DNA from: Diphasiastrum complanatum
Taxonomy: Eukaryota > Streptophyta > Lycopodiopsida > Lycopodiales > Lycopodiaceae
Reading direction: 5' to 3'
DNA: 64,000 nt
NCBI GenBank assembly: GCA_029204225.1
Contig: CM055096.1
Span: 44,621,967-44,685,966, forward strand
Shown here: positions 12,901 to 24,900 of the stretch, piece after piece
Position numbering within the stretch: the first letter of the stretch is position 1
Layout of the letters: each line of letters starts with the position of its first letter
Program-made: the position numbers and the translations under genes
The notes under the pieces: model-generated
What the model saw: the letters and a program-made list of their open reading frames with translations, nothing else
Databases searched by the model: none
What the model was told of the DNA's origin: nothing

Positions 12901-15900
12901 CCTCTGCCATCATGTCTTCTAGCGATATCAGTATTTCACTGAGATTCATTGTTGAACATGATGTTCCGACCACAACGAACGTAATGTTGATTCCTAGCTC
13001 AAGCAGGGTGGCTGAATGGATGACCCTTGCTACTTGCTCACCGCAATGGGTATCCACGAGCATGCCTTTGTAGAACACCTGATCAGACAGATCTCGATTC
13101 TACTAACAAATTGCGCAGTTTACTTGACAAAGGATGAGAAACGAACTCGAACTCGAAACATTTTCTATTCATGATCAACCTCGAAAGATTCGCGAAATTT
13201 ATCTTGCTTGAAACTCAGATTCGCGAAACAGTTTCTTGTAGAAGCTTGTAGTTTCTTGTTGAAGCTCGAAAGATTCACGAACAGAATCTTGTTGCGAAAT
13301 ATTCTGTTTCTTGTTCAAAGCTCACCTGTCGCGAACAATTCGCGAAATATTCTGGATTCTTCTTCAAGCTCAAAGACTGTCATCTATCGCGAACAATTTG
13401 CGAAACACGAAACTGTAACGGAGAGATGGATCGTCGCAAATAATTCGCGAACATAAATTATTCGATCCTGGAAACAGAGCGTTTATTTGAATATCAACCG
13501 TCGTAAACGGTTAGATCTACTGTTACAGAATTATAAGGCCAAAAGACCTGTCCTGTAGCAATATAAATACATGTGCACTACTCATTGTAAAACACTCAAA
13601 CTGAAGAGGGTATCAGAGCATACAGAGTCGATACAGTGGTATCATCGTACCCCTCTCAGCATTCTTCATACATCCATCAGCAAGCTTCATCTGGAGTTAT
13701 TCAGAAGAATTAGAAGATGTCGTCAATTAGTAATATTCAAGCTAAGATCACTACTTGATTTGGAAATTAAAGACTTCACTTATATTGAAGGGCGAAGGTC
13801 TTTGGCAATGGGTAGAACCAATAGAGGAGAAGCCAATAGCTACTCCTGGCAAAGAACTTCGAGAATGGAGTTTGAGAAATGACAAAGCTATAGCAATTAT
13901 TGCGTCTTCAGTGCATGACAATATAATGCTACATCTTACATCAATTTCGAACGCAAAAGATTTATGAGAATGAGACTCGATCTCGCAATCAAATCATGTT
14001 CTTGGAAGACCAATTAACTTACCTACAGTGGGACGACAAAGACCTGACCACATTCGTACGAAAGATAAAAGACCTGTTTATTTCCTTGCAGAATTCTGGC
14101 GCGGAAAATGCAATTTCAAAGGAAAAACAACTTAGTTATTTTCTTCGAGCCCTACCCAGGTCATTCATTCCGCACAACTCGAACCTTATTGGCGAAGGAT
14201 GCGACAATGACACTTCAAAAGGCTATAGACGGAGTTAAAGAGGAAGTAGAAGCTCGTGAACGCTATGACAATAATGGTGATTCCGAAAATGCTCTATTTA
14301 CTCGTCTAAGTTAAAGAGGGAGTCGTCTAAAAAGAATGAGTCCAAGACTAATGATCAACAATCTGGAAAACAACAGAAAAATTCTGGTGATAAGAAGATC
14401 TGCAATAGATGCAAAAGGGGTTACACAGAAGATAAGTGTTGGTTAAATCCAAAGATTGAATGCATTCATTGTCATAAATGGGGTCATGCAGTAGTAAACT
14501 GTTATCAGAATCCCAGAAACAAAACGGAGCAGAATTGAAGCGAACCTTCAAATTCAAACTATGTCGAAGACAAAGCAGAATGCTCCAGAGCAGCAGAAGA
14601 CAAGACAACAAGGAACTCAACAACATATGTTAGTGCTGATCTATGCTGTTCATCAGATTCAAAAACTCGAGAAGTAGTACTTGATTCGGGAGCCACCTCA
14701 CATTTTGTTTCCTCGAAACAAATTTTATCTGAGTACAAGAAGACGAATTATGCGAGATTCATTATACTTGGAGAAGGTTCTAAGCATGTAGTTGATGGAA
14801 CTGGTGTACTATAGCTAGACACGAATCAGGGTGACAAGAAACTGGAGGAAGTTCTCTATGTCATACTCTTGACAAAGATCTTCTATCCGTAGCTAAGATA
14901 GTCGATATAGGCATGTCAGTAACCTTCACAAAGAACTCTTGTAAGCTGTTCGAGGAAGATTTTGATAACCTAGTTGCTAAAGGCAACAGAGAAGGAAATT
15001 TGTATCACTTGAACATTCGAACTCGAATCGAACATGCGAATCAAACTCAGGAATCAACAGATATACTGTGGCACAAGAGGCTATGTCACATGAACATGGA
15101 AGTGTTGTACCAAGCCAACATCAGAGAATTGAAGGAGTCGAAATCAAAAGTAGAGATATTCGAACTATCTGCGAATCCTGTCTTAAAGGCAAGATGACTA
15201 GAACACCTTTCAGTAAGGATGTTTATAAGGAACTAAGGACCATTCGGAGTATTGTTGTTGGGTGATGGAAAGTACTTCATTACGTTTATTGATGACTTCA
15301 GCAAGTTCGCTATGGTATACTTTATATGTACAAAATCTGAAGCTTTCGAGAAATTCGTTGAGTATACGAATTGGGCTGAGAAGCAGACAGACAATAAGTT
15401 GAAGCAGATTCGCACAGATCGTGGAGGTGAGTACATTTCCAACGAATTCAAAGCTTACTGTAATGATCGAGGTATTATGCATACGAAGACTGTATCGTAC
15501 ACACCTCAGCACAATGGAATAGCTGAACGAAAGAATTGTACACTGATGGAAGCTACTAGGTGTATGACGGCTCATGCGAAGGCACCAAAACAGTTGTTGG
15601 CAGAAGCAGTGGCTACATCGAATTATCTTCAGAATCGTATTCTGAAATCTCGAATACCAGATAAAACTCCTCATGAGATATGGTGGAAGTCGAAGCCAAA
15701 TCTTGCACATGTTCGGACATAGGTTTTCTGGTAGGATTCGAGTTACATTCGTCATATTATCGTGTCTATGTACCCGAAACTGGCAAAATAAAAGTAGTTC
15801 GAGATGTTAAATTTGATGAGTCGAAATACATAGCAGACAGTGATTTAGTCGGCTATGAAATTTTCAAAAACTATTATGAGCTACCAATGACGACAATAAA

Positions 15901-18900
15901 ACAAGCAAAAGATGAACGAGAATTACCAGATTTAGAGGGAGTTCAAGATCGAGTACCTGACAGACTCGAATCACCAGCTCGAATTCCAGCAGACAAGGTC
16001 GAATCAGAATCGAATTCGAAACTTGAACAGACTGTGAGAAGATCTGACAGACAACGAAAACCACCAGAAAGGTATGGTCAGGATGTTTTTAATACAACCA
16101 TCGAATTTTGTGGTTTCTCTTCGAGGAAGCTGTCGATGGAGTCATCCATGTATAGGAACAATGTATGGACACTTGCACCTATACCTGATGGCAGAAAACC
16201 AGTCAAATGCAAGTGGATCTACAAGATCAAAACAGGTCTAGAAAACATCAGATACAAAGCAAGGTTGGTTGCTAAAGGATTTTCACAGAAGTATGGAATC
16301 GACTACACTGATACTTTCTCACCGATAGTCAAACATACATCAATTCGCTTGTTATTCGCGTATGCAGTGGCTCATGATCTGGAAATCCATATTGTGGATG
16401 AGAAGACTGCTTTCTTGCACGCAGAATTGGAAGAAGACTTATTCATGGACCAACCACTTGTTGTAAGCCAAGAATATCCAAAATACGGATGTCACATGAA
16501 TAAAAGCATTTATGGTCTAAAACAAGCAGCCAAACAATGGTATAGAAAGAAGGACTAAGCACTATGTTCCTTAGGCTTCAAACCTCTATTCGCTGAATCG
16601 AATGTCTATATCAAGCATGTCCAAAATGAAATAATCATTCTAGCTGTTTATGTTGATGACATGCTTATCTTCTCAAGAAGAGATAAGTTAATTTCAGATG
16701 TCAAAAGACACATTTCTGAAATTTTTGAGATCGGTGACCTAGGAGAAGCAAAAATCTATCTAGGCTTGCAGATCGAGAGAGACTTTGAAGGTGGTAAGTT
16801 GTATCTTCACCAACAAAAGTACACTCAAAAGATCATTGAAAACTTCAACATGCTCGAATGCAAAGGTGTGCATACTCCCATGATACCTAGAACAATACTG
16901 AGCAAGGCAAATTGTCCGCAGACTATCGAGGAAGAGAAGCGAATGGCCAATACACCCTATCATAGGCTGATTGGATCATTGTTATATCTTGCAGACAACA
17001 CCAGACTTGATATAGCATTTGCAGTATACAGGCTGAGCCAATATAATCAGAACCCAGGATCGTTGCATTGGAAGTTGGCGAAAAGAGTACTACAATATCT
17101 CCAGGAAACGAAAGACTATGGACTGTGTTATTCGAAGGAAGCTGGATTTCACATCGAATCTTACAGTGACGCAAGCTGGGCATCCATGAAGGTTGATAGC
17201 AGAAGTATTTCAGGGCTGGATTTCACATCGAATCTTATAGTGACACAAGCTGGGCATCCATGAAGGTTGATAGCAGAAGTATTTCAGGAGGTTGTACTCT
17301 AGTATCTGGTGCAGCCATACTCTGGATAAGCAAGAAGCAAACAACAGTAGCTCAATCTTCTTGTGAAGCGGAATATGTAGCAGCAGCCAAGATGGCAAAC
17401 GAGTTGATCTGGATCAAGCAGATGTTGGAAGGATTTGATGAATCTATTTCTGAACCTTATGTCTTGTTAATGGATAACACTTCAGCAATCTATCTTACGA
17501 AAGATCCTATATCTCACTCGAAAACGAAGCACATAGCTATCAAGTATCATGTAATTCGGGACTTAGTCGAGAGGAAGATATTGAAGATAGTCTTCATACC
17601 CACAAAGGAAATGACAGCTGATATCTTTACAAAGCCACTCAGTAAAGCTTTGTTCGAGAAGCAGGGAAGAAGATTGGGGTTAATCCAATTGCCCGCTTTG
17701 AGAGGGAGCTGTAGAACACCTAATTAGACAGATATCGATTCTAGTAACAAAGTGCGCAGTTTACTTGACAAAGGATGAGAAACGAACTCGAACCATTTTC
17801 TATTCGTGATCAACCTCGAAAGATTCGCGAAAAGTTTCTTGTAGAAGCTCGAAAGATTCGCGAACAGAATCTTGTCGCGAAATATTCTGTTTCTTGTTCA
17901 AAGCTCACCTGTCGCGAAACTGTCACGAACAATTTGCAAAATATTCTGGATTCTTCTTCAAGCTGAAAGACTGTCATCTGTCGCGAACAATTCGCGAAAC
18001 ACAAAAATGTCGCGAAGAGACAAGTGTCGCGAACAATTCGCGAAACTCGAAGCTGTAATGAAGAGATGGACTGTCGCGAATAATTCGCGAACATAAATTA
18101 TTCGACCTTGGAAACAGAGCGTTTATTTGAATATCAACCGTCGTAAACGGTTAGATCTCCTGTTACAGAATTAAAAGGCCAAAAGACCTGTAATTAAGTT
18201 TGTCTAAAATTGTCTTAAGTTGTCTCTTAATTCCGCATATTATTTCCGCACGCTAATTCATTCAAGGTAAATACTGTTCTATTAGTACATAGGTCATAAA
18301 CAAATCCAATTGAAGACACTGATATTAGTTTAATTTATTCAAACTTTCATCGTGTTCTCTGTGGAAGAATTATTACTATTTTTCCTACAACCTTTTCGAA
18401 TAAAATCAATATGGAATTTATCACCATGGCTTTTTTAGCACTTGGGACGAGGATAAGTCCAAGTTTTATATCACCTTCCAGAGAGTCACCCACAAGGTGC
18501 GGGTTACTGATGTCGCCCTTGCTGCCATAGGGATTTCTTCGAGCACACACCTCAACCCTAATCATAAGCATGCCAAATCAACCATCAAGCCCTTTATTGA
18601 TACTACCATTGAACTTATCATACCAATGATGTTTACCTGGTAGAGGCCATCAGAGACCCATCCCTCCAGGCCACTGCCTAGTTACCGAACAACTTCCTGA
18701 TGGTTGGCAACCTCAGGAAGAAAAGGACCTCATCCCAGATCCTCCATCGCTTGGTAGAATCTAACTACAACTTAGATAAGGGAGCCTTGCCACTAACACT
18801 AAGCGTTAACGCTGCATTCGTTAACACTAGATCCACAATGATGATAGAGACTTACTCTTCTCTCTCTCCCTTTCTCTCTCACAGAAAGCATAAGAATGAT

Positions 18901-21900
18901 CAATCCCAATAAGCATCAAATCCAACAAATGACAAATCCAAAGAAAGCATGAGAGTTAGAGGAGGAGAGATGGAGAGCAAGGACATTCCTTATCCATTTC
19001 ATAAGAGGGCCAACCTGCTTGAATTGAAATGACGAGAACATGTACAAATGATTCGAATTTATCACTATATATAGTGGATTTTAGGGCCTTGGCCTCAAAT
19101 CCTATTGGCCAATTTCTACCTCTCTAACTATTCAAATTTGAAAAAGTGTGGGAACCCATTCAAAAATTGGAGGGAACCAATTTGAATTTGAGGTGGAATA
19201 ATCTCTGCTGGAGTTGCAGCAAGTTTGCAATCCATAAGAGAATTTCTCAAGCATGTTGTATATGTATCTGCTTTGTGTGAGGAAGAGTGAGTGTGGGAGC
19301 CTCCACACCTCTATACCAAGATAGTAATGGACTTGTCCCAAGTCCTTCATCTCAAATTCTTAACTTCGACGATTTGCTTAGGATTACTTCCTGTGATTAT
19401 CATTATTCATATCATCAATATAGAGTGTTAATAAAAGGATGTTGGAGGGTTTGCATATATCAAGGCTACCCTAACCCTAGTTAATAAGTGAGAGGGATTT
19501 GGCACCCTGCGTGTGTAAGTCCAACCCGATGATCACATAGTTATTTGATTAGTTAGAAGTCAATAAAAGGACTTTAGGCCTTTTTGCGGACTTTTAATGT
19601 CACAGGGCCTAAAAGTCAAGTTAGTGAATAAAATAGGCTGTCCACATTAGATACAAATGAAGAAAAAAGAAGTTGACAAGACCTTGTATAGGCAGCTAGT
19701 TGGTAGCCTCATATATGCATGCTACTATAACCAGGCCCAACATTGCATATAGTGTCAACTTTGATAGCCAACATATAAAGAATCCAAAACAGGTCCATCT
19801 CAAGGTAGCCAAGAGGAATCTTCGTTATTTAAAGCATACAACAATTATGGACTTGAATATGCCGAGAATGACATTTTCAAATTGGTGGGCTATTGTGACG
19901 CCGATTGGGCAAGTGATCCCAAAAATTGGAGGTCAGTTTCCGGATATGTTTTCTCACTTGGTTAAGCTGCGGTAACTTGGCTTTGTAAGAAGCAACCTAC
20001 AGTGGCATTATCCTCTATTGAAGCTGAGTATAGAGCTACAACAACAGCCACTTGCAAATGTGTTTGGCTGCACACCTTGTTGGAAGATTGTGGTTTGCAC
20101 CAATCAAATCCAACGTAGATGTTTTGTGACAATCAAAGATGCATCCGGCTTGCAAAAATCCCTGTTTTCCATGCACGCCCCAAACATATTGAAATACACT
20201 ACCATTTCATTCGCAAGAAGGTTCTAGCGGGAGAGTCAGAGCTTATTTATTGCTCCAAAGTTGCGGACATATTTACAAAAAGATTATCAAGGGACAGATT
20301 CTAAAAATTTCTATGTCGTGTTTTCTCTCTCAATTTTAGCTTCCTCTTTTTTGAGGATTGTTGTTCCATGGCTGTCCACTATTTTCTAGATTTTTAGCAT
20401 CTTAGATTCAGCCCAATAGCATTTGAAATCACCTAGAAAAGGCCTCTAGGGCAGCGATTTAGTACTAGTAGTGGGCTATCAAAATTTCGTGGGGATGTGC
20501 CAACCTGTTCAAAAGTTATGAACGTTTTTGCATTTTTCCCCTTCTAGGTAGAGGTGAGTCTGATTGTGGAAAATCAGGATTTTCACCTCTTAAAATCAGA
20601 ATTATTAGCCCTATATTGCGGCCTCTCACCACCCGCAAAGATGGATCTGCAGCTTTTCCCTCCAAAAATCCCCCAAGAAAGAAGAGGATAATAGTGTTTT
20701 TTCTCACTTCTCTCTCTCTTAAACGGGACTTTCTCTCTCTACAACAGGGCTTTCTGTCTCTACAATGGGTTCCACCTTGTGCTCAGATACCAAATGTTAG
20801 AAGCCAAGAGCTCCAAGCTCCTCTCCCCAAGCTAGCCGGTGTGTATAGAATGAATCTCCTCCCAAGCCTTTAAGCCCACTGACTTCTATGCTGGACCGAG
20901 GGCACTTGGCGCTCATGTGGGTGTCAATCCACTTGGCCGACCAAGTCTAATCCTATTGACCCAAGAATATAATGTCTTAATGCTATGCCACCCCCATGCC
21001 CATCGCCGTACATGTGGCTATAAGACCACACTGGTCACTTATCGGCTATAAGACACACCTAGTCACTGCCCGCCAAATTATGGGTTAACTCTTGGTTAGT
21101 TGTATGTTGGCTCTACCAAAATCGCCACGCAGCACATCATGTGCAAGTCCTCCGGGTTGGACTGCAACACACCTAGACACGACCGGCCTCAAGTGCCTCT
21201 GATGGGGAGTCATCGACCGTCTCAAACTGGTCCGATGACTACGGAGCTACCGCTCTCATTAGAATATGTTGGATCCTAATAGATAACCTATATCCAAAAT
21301 TGTTGTTGTACCAAGGCTGTCAACAATATGATGCCAAAGGAGTCATGTTCATGTACAAAGTCATCTGTCAAACACCTTGGAGTGTTCAGATGTGTCTGCT
21401 ATACACAAATTCTCTCAAAACTTTGAAAGAAGCTTGATCCTGCCAATACAAAATGCATTTTCATAGGTTATCCAATGCAACATATGGCATACAATATTTA
21501 TGATAATTAAGTATTCAGCAGCAGAGATGTTTTCTTCTTGTTGGAAGACAAACTATTTCATTTTAAAGGTAAATCATCATTAGGATTTGCCTCAACAAAT
21601 TGTTAACTTGATCAACCTGTTGATAACACACATGAAGTCACCACACCTTCTACTCAATCTCAATGTTCAGATCTGGATCTTTAGGAGGCTCAATCACTTA
21701 GAAGGTCTATAAGAATGAGGTATCCACTAAAATGCTACACTCCTCAAGCCTTCTGGACAATAGTAGAGGAACCTCAAATTGTTCAAGATGCACTCTTAGA
21801 TGACAATGTTGATCAATAAAAAACAACTTCGGATGGTGAATACAATTCACTTATTAAGAATAGAACTGGACTCTTGTCAATCCACCAGCCCTAAAGGAAA

Positions 21901-24900
21901 ATTGTGGACTGCAAATGGATTTTCAAACACAACTATAGTCCAGATGAATCTTCAGAAAGCAAGATTAGTAGCTGAGGGCTACTTTCATATTTTAGATATT
22001 AGTTAGAAAGAGACTTTCAGTCCTATAATCAAGTTATCATCTATTCGTATCTTGTTGGCCACATAATCTTGCAATTCATGAGATGGATGTTCAGATCACT
22101 TTCTTGAATGTTTTCGTTCAAGAAGATATCTTTGTGTATCAGCTTGAAGGCTTTGTTTTAGAGTGTTTTAAAGGATAAATTGTTATCTTTAGAAATGTAT
22201 ATCAAACATGACAGTCCACATTTTGTTATTATTGGCCTATGATGCCTAATTGTTTAGCGATAGTATAGACCTATCGAGAGATACTAAGTTGGACCTTTCC
22301 AAAGAGTTTGACATGATTGATCTTGGACTAGTTCCTTATAATTTTGGTATTCAAGCTCTTCATGATAGATCCAAGAAGCTAATATATCTCAGCCAACAAA
22401 GATATTTGCAAAACATACTTGAGAAGTACAAGATCAATAACTCTAAGTCCATTGATTTACCCATGGATCCAGGTCTCAAAGATCAACAAAGAGATGTGTC
22501 CCGAGACACCAATTGAGATTTTTGACATGAAGCGATATTCTTATCACTCATTAATAGGATCCTTGATGTATGCAATGGTCTACACAAGACCTGATTTTTG
22601 CTTCTGAGAGACAACCACCACAAAAATGTGTATGGGGGCAAATTGCACCCTTTGGAACCAACAATTGTAATTGGATATGAATATGGAGCTTTCATTAAAT
22701 GCTACCACATTGTATGTATAAACATGACATTACATATTCTGACATGATGTATCTGAATTGGTACATTATGAGCTCAGGGTTCCAACCAGAGAGTACGGAA
22801 AGTCGGATATGGAGCTAGTGATAAATCTGTGACACGCGTGATTTTGCAGAATTGCCATGTGTCTATAGATGACAGGAGAGTGCTTGTATGTATAGACTTC
22901 TATGCTTTCATTCAATCTTGTATGTATAATGCAAGGACTCTCAAAACATTGACGTATTCTCCATCGACAATAGAGGGATGCCTGCATGAAGACTATCATG
23001 GTTTTTCCCCATATAGAGGGAGGGAATGAGCCTTGGTTGTTGTTGATAAAATTTTATCCATCATGTCATTGTTTTCCTCAAAGCCATTCCGAGTGAGATT
23101 GTACCTGAGTATTTCATTGAGGATCTTTTTATTTCATGGATTGTCCAGGTCTATTTTGATATATAAGAGCCACCAGGTTTATTTCTGATTGTTTGACAAA
23201 GTTTATGCATTCTGTGGAGGATAATGTGGTTTTAATTTTGGAAATAACCTTGAAGGACTTCAAGGCTGATCAACAATAGTACCTGAAGGATGGAGAAAGA
23301 ATGTCTCTGTGAAAATTTGATTGAGAAGCAGGATCCAAAGAGCTAGCAAGTGAAATGGCTTGACAAGGCTTTTGTGGTTAATCTTTTTCAAAAAGGTTTT
23401 GCAAGCCATCAATGAATCAGACCAAGAGCTCCTTCGTAGATAATCTGTGATTGTGTGGACATGCTTAAAATGTTAGAACTCAAGCCCATTGTGATCAACT
23501 ATGGCAGCAGTATTTGATTTTTAATTGTAAGAAATTCAAGGATAGGAGCAACTTCACCTCTTTTGTGTTTTGCACAAAACAAGAGCAACATCATGCATAG
23601 AGCAATATTCTTATTTATCCATAGAATGACCTGAGAATTAAGAACTTGTATAACCAATAATCTAGCTCCTTGTACTACTATGCGATATCTGTATTTTTCC
23701 CTTGAGAACCAAATTGACATTCTGTTTTGTATGCTGAACAAATGATACAAACCATATGTGAGTAGTCAGTACATTTAAAGGTTCTTGTAGCATAGAAGCG
23801 GCTGCAGATGAGGAACAAAAGATAAATAGAAGAATCAAGATATGCAAATGATGGTTGGAAGTGATGCAGTGAGTGTAGAAACAATGAGCTGGATGGATGG
23901 CACAACACATGTGTGTTTTGAACTCAAAGGATTTATGGAAAACGGTAATCCATGAAAGGGAGACAAATGTTGAAAGAGGAGGATGGTTTGCTGAAGGAGC
24001 GTAGTGACCAAACAACAAAACCTAAAATTAGTGGAGCTGAGTTCGAAGCAGCACTCTGAAAGTGTCATTGGATACACTTTAGTAGACACATAACAAATTT
24101 GAAGTTTAATAGGGACATACAAACTCGAAATGTGATTATTTTACCCACTTGAATGAGTAGTAGACATGATCTCTAATATGAAATTGCATGAGTTAACTGT
24201 GGCAACAATTCTCTGTTAGATCATAAAAAAATTTATTTTTTACATTTTTCACGAAAAGTTTTACATGAAATTGGCAGAAATATTGCCAATAGAATGATCA
24301 ATCCTCCATACACGATCATCATGATAAGAACAATCTAATCTGAAGCTAAATGTAACAAAAGCGAAGCTAAGAACAACTTTCTGATCATTTAACCACAAAA
24401 AAGGAAGCATCATCCCTATTTGTAGCTAACTTTGTAGTAGCAACCAAACCTATTTGGGTGGCGTATTTTTGAAATTCATTTTTCTAAACTTCTTTCCCGA
24501 TGCCATCAAAGTCCAAATCAAGTATAAAGACATGCTTGGAACAAATAGCCAAAATGACTCCTTGCAGCTCTCCAAAGATTTCCAGCAGATATACCAGCTA
24601 AATTCTCCTTCAAGCTCATTATATGACGATTCCTTAAAGACATGGGATTTAACCTTTTTGTAACGAGTGTGTTATCTATGGTTAGTGTATTAAAACAATT
24701 CCAATGCATGATCACTTTCTCAATATTTAAAGTTAACTGATTTTTAAGATGTTTAAGCTTCACTTGTTTACTGAAGGAGCACCATCTGTTTTCCGTTTAA
24801 TTTCATTGTCTTTAAGTATAAGCTCTTTTATTCAAAGGATGAATGTACCAATATCAAGTATCAGAAATTTCAGTTAAAGAACTAAATGCATTGAAAAATG

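Larger units (their letters stand above)
13069..18192 (+). mobile_element. Copia element 2, near full length with two LTRs, defective
   Basis: Layout is 5' LTR (13069-about 13606), tRNA-iMet primer site (GGGTATCAGAGC, 13608-13619), gag-pol, polypurine GAGAGGGAGC and 3' LTR from 17710. Gag starts at ATG 13717 but is frameshifted; a CX2CX4HX4C knuckle lies at 14461-14502. Protease LDSGATSH is near 14680. The integrase HHCC region (WHKRLCH) is near 15068, with its core from about 15250 ([24 protein letters not shown]). RT carries YVDDML at 16649-16666. RNase H ends with ADIFTKPLS near 17640. At least five frameshifts or stops, including a 74-bp duplication at 17141-17288, make it inactive. By domain order (integrase before RT) it is Ty1/copia. 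It shares gag with the copy at 9791. Confidence 0.95.
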
